Positions 1-7,500 of a stretch of 8,142 nucleotides of DNA are shown one piece after another (positions within the stretch are counted from its first letter, which is position 1; every line of letters begins with the position of its first letter). Position numbers and translations under genes: made by a program. The notes below the pieces were generated by a model that worked only from the letters and a program-made list of their open reading frames with translations, had not been told where the DNA came from and made no database searches. The stretch is from positions 1-8,142 of the forward strand of contig JASHXJ010000100.1 in NCBI GenBank assembly GCA_030043595.1, read 5' to 3'. This DNA comes from Trebonia sp. (GTDB lineage Bacteria > Actinomycetota > Actinomycetes > Streptosporangiales > Streptosporangiaceae).

Positions 1-264
1 GATCAGCTCTTGCTCTACACCGACGGCGTAACCGAGGCACGGGACAGCCGCAAGGCGTTCTATCCCCTGGACGAGCGGCTCGCCGCCCTGGGCGCGACCG
101 CGACCGGCGGCTTCGGCGCGCCCGGGACCGCCCCACTCCTCGAACTGCTCCGCACCGACCTGCTGCGCCACGCGGGCGCGCCGCTTGAGGACGACGCGGC
201 GCTGCTCCTGGTGCGTGCCCCGGCCGCCTGGCCCGGCGCCAAGGGCGCCTCGGCCGCTCGCTGA
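1..264 (+). CDS. SpoIIE/RsbU-type PP2C serine phosphatase, C-terminal fragment
   Basis: Only the last 87 residues are present; the 5' part lies outside the window, and the reading frame is open from base 1. The fragment begins with LLLYTDGVTEAR, the metal-binding motif of the SpoIIE/PPM phosphatase fold (Asp8 of the fragment). It continues with FYPLDERLAALG and ends the fold with DDAALLLV (Asp64/Asp65), the second acidic motif of the family. Known members dephosphorylate serine on anti-sigma-factor antagonists in partner-switching pathways, often with N-terminal GAF, PAS or HAMP sensor domains. Those domains would be upstream and cannot be seen. A Gly/Ala/Pro-rich tail of about 17 residues follows the fold. 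The stop codon is 111 bp before the glnA2 start, with no obvious hairpin between them. Its partner proteins and the signal it senses are unknown. Family assignment is firm; the role is generic. Confidence 0.85.
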   Translation, partial: DQLLLYTDGVTEARDSRKAFYPLDERLAALGATATGGFGAPGTAPLLELLRTDLLRHAGAPLEDDAALLLVRAPAAWPGAKGASAAR

Positions 265-267
265 ACG

Positions 268-294
268 ATCACCCGAACGTAACCGCGGCGAAAC
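268..294 (+). promoter_or_regulatory. Candidate GlnR operator upstream of glnA2
   Basis: Three half-sites sit in exact 11-bp register: ATCAC (268-272), GTAAC (279-283) and GAAAC (290-294), each separated by 6 bp. This fits the GlnR box known from Streptomyces (gTnAC-n6-GaAAC repeated) and the AC-n9-AC form described in mycobacteria. The GTAAC-n6-GAAAC pair is a perfect match; the first half-site is weaker. A fourth half-site is not in register at 301-305. The site ends 22 bp before a likely -10 element, so a bound activator would overlap the -35 position. Calling it a GlnR site is inference from the motif and the nitrogen-metabolism gene downstream. Confidence 0.6.
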
Positions 295-316
295 GCGCGC
301 CGGGAATGACCCCTGG

Positions 317-322
317 TAGCGT
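317..322 (+). promoter_or_regulatory. Probable glnA2 -10 element (TAGCGT)
   Basis: TAGCGT matches the TANNNT -10 pattern common in actinobacteria. No TTGACA-like hexamer lies 16-19 bp upstream; that place holds GC-rich sequence directly next to the GlnR-like GAAAC half-site. This arrangement is typical of an activator-dependent promoter. Transcription would start near 328-331, giving a leader of about 45 nt before the GTG at 376. Low to moderate confidence because the motif is short. Confidence 0.4.
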
Positions 323-375
323 GGCCCAACCGCAGGCCGGTGAAGTATCCGCGAGAAACGTCTAAGGTGATAGCC

Positions 376-1737
376 GTGGACAGGCAGGAAGAATTCGTGC
401 TGCGCACGCTCGAGGAGCGGGACATCCGTTTTGTCCGGCTCTGGTTCACGGACGTGCTCGGGGCACTCAAATCGGTGGCGGTCGCCCCGGCCGAGCTCGA
501 GGGCGCGTTCGCCGACGGCATCGGCTTCGACGGCTCCGCGATCGAGGGCTTCGCCCGCGTGCACGAGAGCGACATGATCGCCCGGCCGGACCCGTCGACG
601 TTCCAGCTGCTCCCCTGGCGCGGCGAGTACCCCGGCGTGGCGCGGATGTTCTGCGACATCCTCATGCCGGACGGCTCACCGTCCTACGCCGACCCGCGAT
701 GGGTGCTCAAGCGCAACCTCAGCAAGGCGAGCGAGATGGGCTTCACCTTCTACACCCATCCAGAGATCGAGTTCTTCCTGCTCCGCGACAAGCCCGAGAG
801 CGGCACGATCCCGGTGCCGATCGACTCCGGCGGCTACTACGACCACACGCCGCACAGCATCGCGCACGACTTCCGCCGCACGTCGATCACGATGCTCGAG
901 GCGATGGGCATCTCGGTCGAGTACAGCCACCACGAGGGCGCGCCCGGACAGCAGGAGATCGACCTGCGGTACGCCGACGCGCTCACCACCGCGGACAACA
1001 TCATGGCGTTCCGCCTGGTGATGAAGGAAGTGGCGATCGAGCAGGGCGTCTGGGCCACGTTCATGCCCAAGCCCTTCACCGAGCACCCCGGCTCAGGCAT
1101 GCACACCCACGTCTCTCTCTTCGAGGGTGACCAGAACGCGTTCTACGAGGCCGGAGCGGAGTACCAGCTGTCCAAGACGGCGCGGGCGTTCATCGCGGGC
1201 CTGCTCAAGCACGCGCCGGAGATCACCGCCGTGTGCAACCAGTGGGTGAACTCCTACAAGCGGCTGTGGGGCGGCGCGGAAGCGACCGCCGGCGCCGGCG
1301 GCGAGGCCCCCGCCTACGTGTGCTGGGGCCACAACAACCGGTCCGCGCTGGTCCGGGTCCCCATGTACAAGCCGCAGAAGGGCAACTCGACGCGCGTCGA
1401 GTTCCGCTCGGTCGACGCCGCCTGCAACCCCTACCTGGCCTTCGCGGTCATCCTCGCCGCGGGCCTCAAGGGCATCGAGCAGGACTACGAGCTGCCCCCC
1501 GGCGCCGAGGACGACGTGTGGGCCCTTACCTCCGCCGAGCGCCGCGCGCTGGGCATCAAGCCCCTCCCGGCCGACCTCAACGATGCCATCAAGGTCATGG
1601 AAACCAGCGAACTTGTCGCGGAAACCCTCGGCGAGCACGTCTTCGACTTCTTCCTGCGAAACAAGCGCGACGAATGGGCCGAATACCGCCGCCAGGTAAC
1701 CCGCTATGAACTAGACCGCTACCTTCCGATGCTTTGA
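376..1737 (+). CDS. glnA2: Type I glutamine synthetase, GlnA2 subfamily
   Basis: A 453-residue GSI enzyme catalysing ATP-dependent ligation of ammonia (or an amine) to glutamate in the cytoplasm. The N-terminal beta-Grasp domain carries FDGSAIEGF (Asp52). The catalytic domain shows Glu130/Glu132 in HPEIEFF, the ATP-binding signature KPFTEHPGSGMHTHVS (232-247), NSYKRL, Glu310 of the flap, Arg322/Arg327 in NNRSALVR, and Glu342 in RVEFR. All correspond to known GSI active-site residues. The C-terminus (ETLGEHVFDFFLRNKRDEW) is GSI-alpha-like and shorter than GSI-beta. The opening EFVLRTLEERDIRFVRLWFTDVLG is typical of actinobacterial GlnA2, which in Streptomyces coelicolor is reported to act as a gamma-glutamylpolyamine synthetase; its substrate here is undetermined. 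GTG at 376 is preferred over the in-frame GTG at 340: it has an AAGGTGA ribosome-binding site at 364-370 and gives the usual family length. Probably controlled by the GlnR-like site upstream. Its stop faces the convergent lipoprotein gene. Confidence 0.95.
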   Translation: MDRQEEFVLRTLEERDIRFVRLWFTDVLGALKSVAVAPAELEGAFADGIGFDGSAIEGFARVHESDMIARPDPSTFQLLPWRGEYPGVARMFCDILMPDGSPSYADPRWVLKRNLSKASEMGFTFYTHPEIEFFLLRDKPESGTIPVPIDSGGYYDHTPHSIAHDFRRTSITMLEAMGISVEYSHHEGAPGQQEIDLRYADALTTADNIMAFRLVMKEVAIEQGVWATFMPKPFTEHPGSGMHTHVSLFEGDQNAFYEAGAEYQLSKTARAFIAGLLKHAPEITAVCNQWVNSYKRLWGGAEATAGAGGEAPAYVCWGHNNRSALVRVPMYKPQKGNSTRVEFRSVDAACNPYLAFAVILAAGLKGIEQDYELPPGAEDDVWALTSAERRALGIKPLPADLNDAIKVMETSELVAETLGEHVFDFFLRNKRDEWAEYRRQVTRYELDRYLPML

Positions 1738-1894
1738 AGATCTAATTCATTATCCCGAACGATCCGTGCCGTCTCTTCAGGCCACCCGCGACTCCCCGGG
1801 ACTTCGGCGGCGCTCGCCGCTGCCCGCGCCATGAATTCCGGACTCCGGATTAGCGACAGCCCCTCATCGACATGGTCCAGCACGGCCGGGACGG
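1738..1894. other. Convergent intergenic region with small hairpins
   Basis: This 157-bp gap separates the 3' ends of glnA2 (+) and the lipoprotein gene (-). It begins with a short AT-rich stretch (AGATCTAATTCATTATC, 1738-1754), then two inverted repeats at 1805-1822 and 1837-1849. No convincing ORF, ribosome-binding site or RNA gene is visible. It most likely holds terminators for both converging transcripts. Confidence 0.6.
1805..1822. terminator. Possible bidirectional hairpin terminator
   Basis: CGGCGGC (1805-1811) pairs with GCCGCTG (1816-1822), giving a 7-bp stem with one G-U pair and a GCTC loop. It lies between convergent genes. There is no T-run on either side, which is common for actinobacterial terminators but weakens the call. 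A second hairpin, TCCGG-ACT-CCGGA (1837-1849), follows and may help. Confidence 0.35.
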
Positions 1895-2623
1895 TCAGTC
1901 CGGGCTGATCGTGATGCTGCCCAGGTCAGAACTGGCCGTGATCACGTGCGCTGACGCCGCGCTCTTCCGCACGGTCACCGTGCTCGACCCGACGTAGGTG
2001 TGCGCGCTCACGTTGTAGGACGCCGAGCCGGGCACGGTGACCGTGATCGGGCCGATGTTCGTTGACGCGCTGACCGAGGCGGGCGCGACTGAGAACGTGG
2101 CGACGATGCCGCCGGCGTAGGATTTCAGCTCGGCCGTCTGCGAGCTCAGGTCCGAGGCGGTGATCAGCCCGGCATAGGTCTGCGCGCTGACCGAGCCGCC
2201 CAGGCCGTTCAGCGTGATCGCGCCCGCGCGCGTGCTCACCCGCAGCGCTACCGCCTGCGGTACCTCAACCTCGTAGGCCACGCCGCACACCAGCTGCGCC
2301 GGGCACGAGTAGGAGAGCGTGAGCGTCGTCCCGGCGACTCGCCGCGAGGTCGCGGGCGGCGTCTTCGTGTAGGACAGCTGCTGCGAAACGAGGACGGTGT
2401 CGCGACTGCTCCCGGTCACGGTGATGCTCGAGGCGCCGCCCTCGATGACCACGGTGGTCACCGGCGCCGTGATCGTGAAGGTCGTCGCGGGCGGCGAGTG
2501 CGACCCGGCGCCGACCTGCTTGAGCGTGGCGCAGCCGGCGATCGCGAGCGCAGCAGCGCACGTCACGGCGGCCAGCGCCAGGACCCCGCGCGAACGATCG
2601 GACACGTCGTGACATTCTGCCAC
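1895..2623 (-). CDS. Secreted lipoprotein with DUF4097-like beta-repeat domain
   Basis: A 242-residue protein with a lipoprotein signal peptide: Arg10/Arg12, a hydrophobic stretch at 14-29, and lipobox IAGC with the lipidated Cys31. It should be exported, lipidated and anchored on the outer face of the membrane. The mature part is rich in Thr, Ser, Val and Ala and is built from short beta units with glycine turns (AGAITLNGLGG, YAGLITASDL, YAGGIVATF, NIGPITVTV, YVGSSTVTV, DLGSITISP). This resembles the DUF4097/putative-adhesin beta-helix pattern. Cys107 and Cys113 could form a disulfide. The start is uncertain: GTG at 2623 has a weak GGGAAG 11 bp upstream, while GTG at 2605 (codon 7) gives a tidy 24-residue signal peptide. 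It is 45 bp downstream of the S9 peptidase gene and probably co-transcribed with it. No specific function is known. Confidence 0.8.
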   Translation of the reverse strand: MAECHDVSDRSRGVLALAAVTCAAALAIAGCATLKQVGAGSHSPPATTFTITAPVTTVVIEGGASSITVTGSSRDTVLVSQQLSYTKTPPATSRRVAGTTLTLSYSCPAQLVCGVAYEVEVPQAVALRVSTRAGAITLNGLGGSVSAQTYAGLITASDLSSQTAELKSYAGGIVATFSVAPASVSASTNIGPITVTVPGSASYNVSAHTYVGSSTVTVRKSAASAHVITASSDLGSITISPD

Positions 2624-2642
2624 TAAGCGCTCGGCTTCCCAA

Positions 2643-2662
2643 ACCGCCGCACCGGCGGCGGT
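2643..2662 (-). terminator. Strong hairpin between peptidase and lipoprotein genes (attenuator or mRNA stabiliser)
   Basis: ACCGCCGC (2643-2650) and GCGGCGGT (2655-2662) form a perfect 8-bp GC-rich stem with a 4-nt loop. On the minus strand it starts 7 nt after the peptidase stop and ends 19 nt before the GTG at 2623. Only three T residues follow (the last stem base plus two), so full termination is doubtful. Partial attenuation, or protection of the upstream mRNA 3' end, fits better. Confidence 0.45.
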
Positions 2663-2668
2663 CCGGCG

Positions 2669-4513
2669 CTAGTCCTCGAAGCGGCCGCCAAGGTAGCGCG
2701 CCAGGAACCGCTCGGCCGCCGTGTAGAACTTGATCCGGTTCTGCGGCTTGGCGAAGCCGTGCCCCTCGTCGGGGAAGAGCATGTACTCGTGCTCGATGCC
2801 GGCCTCCGTCAGCGCGGCAACGATCTGCTCGGACTCCGCCTGCTTGACCCGCGGGTCGTTGGCCCCCTGGGCGATCAGCAGCGGGATCCGGATGTCGCGC
2901 GCCCGGGACAGCGGCGACCGGGACCACAGGAAGTCCGCGTCCTTCTCCGGGTCGCCCACCCGCCGGTACAGCTGCGCCTTGGCCGGCTCCCAGTACGGCG
3001 GGATGGTCTCCAGCAGCGTCTTCAGGTTCGACGGCCCGACGATGTCGACCGCGCAGCGGAACACCTCCGGCGTGAACGCCGCGCCGACCAGCGCCGCGTA
3101 GCCGCCGTAGGAACCGCCGTAGATCGCGACCCGTGCCGGGTCCGCCCACCCGGCACCAGTCACGTACTGCACGGCGTCGACCAGGTCGTCGTGCATCTTC
3201 CCGCCCCACTCGCGGTCACCGGCGCCCACGAACGCCTTGCCGTAGCCGGTGGAGCCGCGGTAGTTGACCTGGATGCACAGGTAGCCGCGGTTGGCGAACC
3301 ACTGCGCCGCCGGGTCGTACCCCCAGGTGTCGCGGACCTGCGGACCGCCGTGCACGTCAACCACGGCCGGGAGCCCCGAGCGGCCAAGCCCGGGCGGGAA
3401 CGTCACGTACCCGTGGATCTCCAGCCCGTCCCGCGCCGTGAACGAGAACGGCTCCATGGGCGCCAGCTCGTACCGGGATAGCGCCGGCTGGTGCTCGAAC
3501 AGGAAACGGCCCGACCGCGTGCCGCGGTCGTACATGAAGTAAGGGATGGGGCCGGCGTCGTTGGTGAAGCCGACCAGCCACGTCGAGTCCGCGTCGTCCC
3601 GCCCCGCGAAGACGGGGTCGCCGGGGTGCAGCGCCCGCACCGCCTTGAGGTCGTCCTCGACCGACGGGTCGAGGACGGTGTACGACATCCGGTCCTTGAG
3701 GACCAGGACGATCTGCGGGTCGCGGGTGTCCGGGTGCAGCATCGCCCCGGCGACGTCGGCCACCGGGTCCTCGGCGAGCACCGTCGACGCGCCGGTGGCC
3801 AGGTCGATCCTGGCGAGCCTGCCGGTGTTCGCGTCGGCCGCGCTGATCATCAGCAGCGACCTCCCGTCGCCGCTGAACGACACCACGTCGCTTGAGGTCG
3901 CGTCCTCGGCGGGGATCGTCAGCAGCGTCCGCCAGTCCGCCTCCGCCGAGTCCCGCACCAGCAGGTCGAAGCTGCCGTCAGGCAGCGGCGCCAGCGCGCA
4001 GCGCACCACGAGGTCCTCGTCGGCGACCCAGCCGGCATAGCCGGGGTTGACGATCTCCTTGACCAGGGACCCCGTCGACAGGTCCAGCCGGTAGACGTCG
4101 TGCAGCTGCGGATTGTCGGCGTTGATCCCGACGAGCACCTCGGTGGGGCGCCGCTTGCTTGTCGCGATGATGTTCGCGTGGATCCCCTCGAACGGCGTCA
4201 GGTCCCGCCGTCCCATCGAGACCAGGTCGACGTCGTACAGCCGCCAGTTCTCGTCCCCGCCGACGTCCTGCAGGTACAGCACGTGCCGGCCGTCGCGCGC
4301 CCAGCCGAACACCCGGATGCCCCGGTCCGTGTCCTCGGTGACTGCCCGGGCGGCCGGCCAGTCCACTCCGTCAGGTCCGGTCGGCGCGACCCAGACGTTC
4401 AGCACGCCGTCTCGTGGCGCGATCCACGCCAGCCGGGTCCCGTCCGGGGAGATCCGGGGGCTGGTCCGCTCCGGGTTGCCGAACAGGACGTTACGCGGGA
4501 TGAGTTCCACCAT
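2669..4513 (-). CDS. S9-family serine peptidase (acylaminoacyl peptidase/prolyl oligopeptidase type)
   Basis: A 614-residue cytoplasmic peptidase with no signal peptide or membrane segment. Residues 1 to about 370 form a beta-propeller of WD40/TolB-like blades, with repeated patterns such as PRISPDGTRLAWI and VFGWARDGRHVLYL. The alpha/beta-hydrolase domain follows, with HGGP at 388-391, NYRGSTGYG as the oxyanion-side motif, and nucleophile Ser468 in GGSYGGY. Asp553 in GANDPR and His585 in DEGHGF complete the triad. This order and these motifs fit the S9C (acylaminoacyl/dipeptidyl peptidase-like) group, which cleaves short peptides from the N-terminal side. Exact specificity cannot be read from the sequence. 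ATG at 4513 starts directly at the conserved ELIPRNVLFGNPE segment; no strong Shine-Dalgarno is seen, so a leaderless or very short-leader mRNA is possible. It is divergent from glnE and leads a likely two-gene unit with the lipoprotein. Confidence 0.92.
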   Translation of the reverse strand: MVELIPRNVLFGNPERTSPRISPDGTRLAWIAPRDGVLNVWVAPTGPDGVDWPAARAVTEDTDRGIRVFGWARDGRHVLYLQDVGGDENWRLYDVDLVSMGRRDLTPFEGIHANIIATSKRRPTEVLVGINADNPQLHDVYRLDLSTGSLVKEIVNPGYAGWVADEDLVVRCALAPLPDGSFDLLVRDSAEADWRTLLTIPAEDATSSDVVSFSGDGRSLLMISAADANTGRLARIDLATGASTVLAEDPVADVAGAMLHPDTRDPQIVLVLKDRMSYTVLDPSVEDDLKAVRALHPGDPVFAGRDDADSTWLVGFTNDAGPIPYFMYDRGTRSGRFLFEHQPALSRYELAPMEPFSFTARDGLEIHGYVTFPPGLGRSGLPAVVDVHGGPQVRDTWGYDPAAQWFANRGYLCIQVNYRGSTGYGKAFVGAGDREWGGKMHDDLVDAVQYVTGAGWADPARVAIYGGSYGGYAALVGAAFTPEVFRCAVDIVGPSNLKTLLETIPPYWEPAKAQLYRRVGDPEKDADFLWSRSPLSRARDIRIPLLIAQGANDPRVKQAESEQIVAALTEAGIEHEYMLFPDEGHGFAKPQNRIKFYTAAERFLARYLGGRFED

Positions 4514-4566
4514 GGCCCATGCCTATCATTTCCCGGCAGGTCAGATTGCCGATGTACGCTCACAGC
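4514..4566. promoter_or_regulatory. Divergent promoter region between the S9 peptidase gene and glnE
   Basis: Only 53 bp separate the peptidase ATG (4513, minus) from the preferred glnE GTG (4567, plus), so promoters for both genes must sit here or reach into the coding ends. On the plus strand TATCAT (4524-4529) fits the TANNNT -10 pattern and would start glnE transcription near 4536. No clear -35 is seen, and no convincing minus-strand -10 is visible. The assignment is tentative. Confidence 0.35.
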
Positions 4567-4573
4567 GTGAGCG
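4557..4573. repeat. Perfect inverted repeat on the glnE start codon
   Basis: CGCTCAC (4557-4563) and GTGAGCG (4567-4573) are exact reverse complements separated by AGC. The GTG proposed as the glnE start is the first three bases of the right arm. In mRNA this would form a 7-bp stem with a 3-nt loop that hides the start codon; in DNA it is a compact dyad that could bind a repressor. If glnE instead begins at an upstream in-frame ATG (4519 or 4552), the repeat lies inside the coding region. Confidence 0.6.
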
Positions 4574-7500
4574 GACCGCGGACCTCGCTGACCGGCTGGC
4601 TGGCCCGGATGGGTTTCGCCGATGTCGAGCGGGCGCAGCGGCAGATCGCCGGGCTGGGCGTGACCGCGGACGATCCGGTGCTCGCGACGATCGCCGCGGC
4701 GGCCGACCCCGACCTCGCACTGGACGGGCTGACCCGGATCGCCGAGCGGATCGCCGACCGCGGCGCCGCCAGGGCCGCGCCGCACCAGGCGCCGCCCGCC
4801 GCCAGGTTCCTGGACGCGCTCCGCGATGACCCCGCCTTCCGTGCCAGGCTGACCGCCGTCCTCGGGGTCAGCAAGGCGCTCGCCGACCACCTCGTCCGGC
4901 ATCCGGACGACTACGCGGTGCTGCGCGGCCCCGGCGCCACCCGCCGCCCCGGCCCCGCCGCGATCCGCGCCGAGCTGCTGCACGCCGTCGGCGCCGACCC
5001 GGACGACGAGGAGCCGGAAGCCGGCCCGCGGGACCAGAAGACCGACCCGGCCCAGCACCTCGCGGCCGCCTACCGCCGCCGGGTCCTGCACCTGGCCGCC
5101 CGGGACCTGACAGGGGTCGTGACCGTGGACGAGGCGGGCGAAGAGCTCGCCGACATCGCCGCCGCCGTCCTGGAGTCGGCCCTGGCGGTCAGCAGGGCCG
5201 AGCTGCCCGCCGATGCCGCGCCCTGCCGCCTGGCGGTGATCGCCATGGGCAAGTGCGGCGGCCGGGAGCTCAACTACGCCAGCGACGTCGACGTGATCTT
5301 CGTCGCCGAGCCGGCCGGCGTGGGCAACGACGAAGCCGCGCTCAAGACCGCGACCCGCCTCGCCGCGGGCCTGATCCGGGTCTGCGAGCGCTCCACCCCG
5401 GAAGGCAGCATCTTCCCCGTAGACCCGAACCTGCGCCCGGAAGGCAGGGACGGCCCGCTCGTCCGCACGCTGGCCAGCCACCAGGCGTACTACGACCGCT
5501 GGGCCAAGACCTGGGAATTCCAGGCGCTGCTCAAGGCCCGCCCGGTCGCGGGCGACCTGACGCTGGGGGAGAAATACGCGACCGCGGTCGCCCCGCTGGT
5601 CTGGCAGGCGTCGCAGCGGGAGAACTTCGTCGAGGACGTCCAGGCGATGCGCCGCCGGGTCGTGTCCACCCTGCCGAAGAACATGGCGGGCCGCGAGCTC
5701 AAGCTGGGTCCGGGCGGGCTGCGCGACATCGAGTTCGCCGTGCAGCTGCTGCAGCTCGTGCACGGCCGCACCGACGAGCGGCTGCGCGTCCCGGCGACGC
5801 TCCCTGCCCTGGCGGCGCTGGCCGCGGGCGGCTACGTCGGCCGCGCCGACGCCGACGACCTCGCCGCCGCCTACCGGTTCCTGCGGCAGGCCGAGCATCT
5901 GCTTCAGCTCTACCAGCTGCGGCGCACCCACACCCTGCCCGAGGACCCCGCCGTACTTCGCAGGCTGGGGCGGGCGATGATGCCGCCTTCCGCTATTCCG
6001 AACGGTCCGGCCTTCTCTCCGGAGCAGGCCTTTACCGACTCCTGGCGCAGGCACGCGCGGCTGGTGCGCCGCCTGCACGAGAAGCTGTTCTACCGGCCGC
6101 TCCTCGAGGCGGTCGCCCGGCTGCCTTCCGAGGCGGCACGGCTCACCCCGGAGGCGGCCCGCGCCCGGCTGGAGGCGCTCGGCTACGCCGACCCGGCAGG
6201 CGCGCTGCGGCACATCGAGGCGCTGACCTCGGGACTGCGGCGCCGCTCGGCGATCCAGCGGACGCTGCTGCCCGTGCTGCTCGGCTGGTTCGCCGACGCG
6301 GCCGAACCCGACGCGGGCCTGCTCGCGTTCCGGCAGGTCAGCGAGGCGCTGGGGGAGACACCCTGGTTCTTGCGGCTGCTGCGCGACGAGACCAAGGCGG
6401 CCGAGCGGATCGCTTACGTGCTGGCGTCGAGCCGGTACGCGACAGGGCTGCTGCTGCGCGCACCCGAAGCGGTGGCCATCTTCGCCGACGACGCGGAGCT
6501 TGTGCCCAGGGGAGCCGGCCCGCTTCGTTCGGAGATGATGGCGGCGGCAAGGCGGCACGAAGCCGATGCCGAGCAGGCGGCAGTCGCGGTGCGGTCCCTG
6601 CGGCGACGCGAGCTGCTGCGAGTGGCGGCGGCCGATGTGCTCGGGCTGGCCGACCTGGCCGGGACCGGGGAGGCGCTGACCGCGATCACGACGGCCACGC
6701 TGGAGGCGGTGCTCGCCGCCACGATCGCGAAGATCGAGATGGAGCTGCGCACGCCGCTGCCGACCCGGTTCGCGGTGATCGCGATGGGCCGGTACGGCGG
6801 GCACGAGAGCGGCTTCGGCAGCGACGCCGACGTGATCTTCGTGCACGACCCGCTGTCCGGACTCGACGCGGCCGGCGACCGCGCGGCCTCGGACGCGGCG
6901 CAGGCGGTGGGCGCGGAGCTGCGCCGCCTCCTGCAGATCCCGGCGCCGGACCCGCCGCTGCTCGTGGACCCGGACCTGCGGCCGGAGGGACGTCAGGGAC
7001 CGCTGGTGCGCAGCCTGGCGGCGTGCCGCGCCTACTACAGGCGGCGCGCGGCGCCGTGGGAGTCCCAGGCCTTGCTGCGCGCGGAGTTCGCCGCCGGCGA
7101 CGAGCGGCTCGGCGCGGAGTTCATCGCGCTGGCCGACCAGGCCCGGTACCCGGCGGGCGGGATCAGCGAGCAGGCCGTGCGGGAGATCCGGCGGATCAAG
7201 GCGCGGGTGGAAGCCGAGCGCATCCCGCGCGGCGCGGACCGCGCGCTGCACGTCAAGCTCGGCCCCGGCGGGCTGTCCGACGTCGAATGGACGGTACAGC
7301 TGACGCAGCTGCGGCACGGGCACGCGGTACCGGAACTGCGCACGACCAGGACGCTGGACGCGCTGGAGGCGGCCGTGGGGGCAGGCCTGGTCGAGGCCGC
7401 CGACGCCGCCGCGCTCAGCGCGTCCTGGCAGCTCGCCGCCCGGATCAGGAACGCGATCATGCTGGTGCGCGGCCGCCCGGGCGACTCGCTGCCCGCCCGG

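Noticed and set aside
340..375. Upstream GTG start for glnA2 giving 465 residues
   Set aside because: The extra 12 residues (MKYPRETSKVIA) do not resemble the family N-terminus and include the AAGGTGA ribosome-binding site of the 376 start. The GTG at 340 would lie only about 10 nt after the predicted transcription start.
4519..4566. Upstream ATG starts (4519, 4552) for glnE
   Set aside because: They add 16 or 5 residues outside the conserved part and would squeeze the divergent promoter space to almost nothing for 4519. They cannot be excluded, because no candidate has a strong ribosome-binding site.
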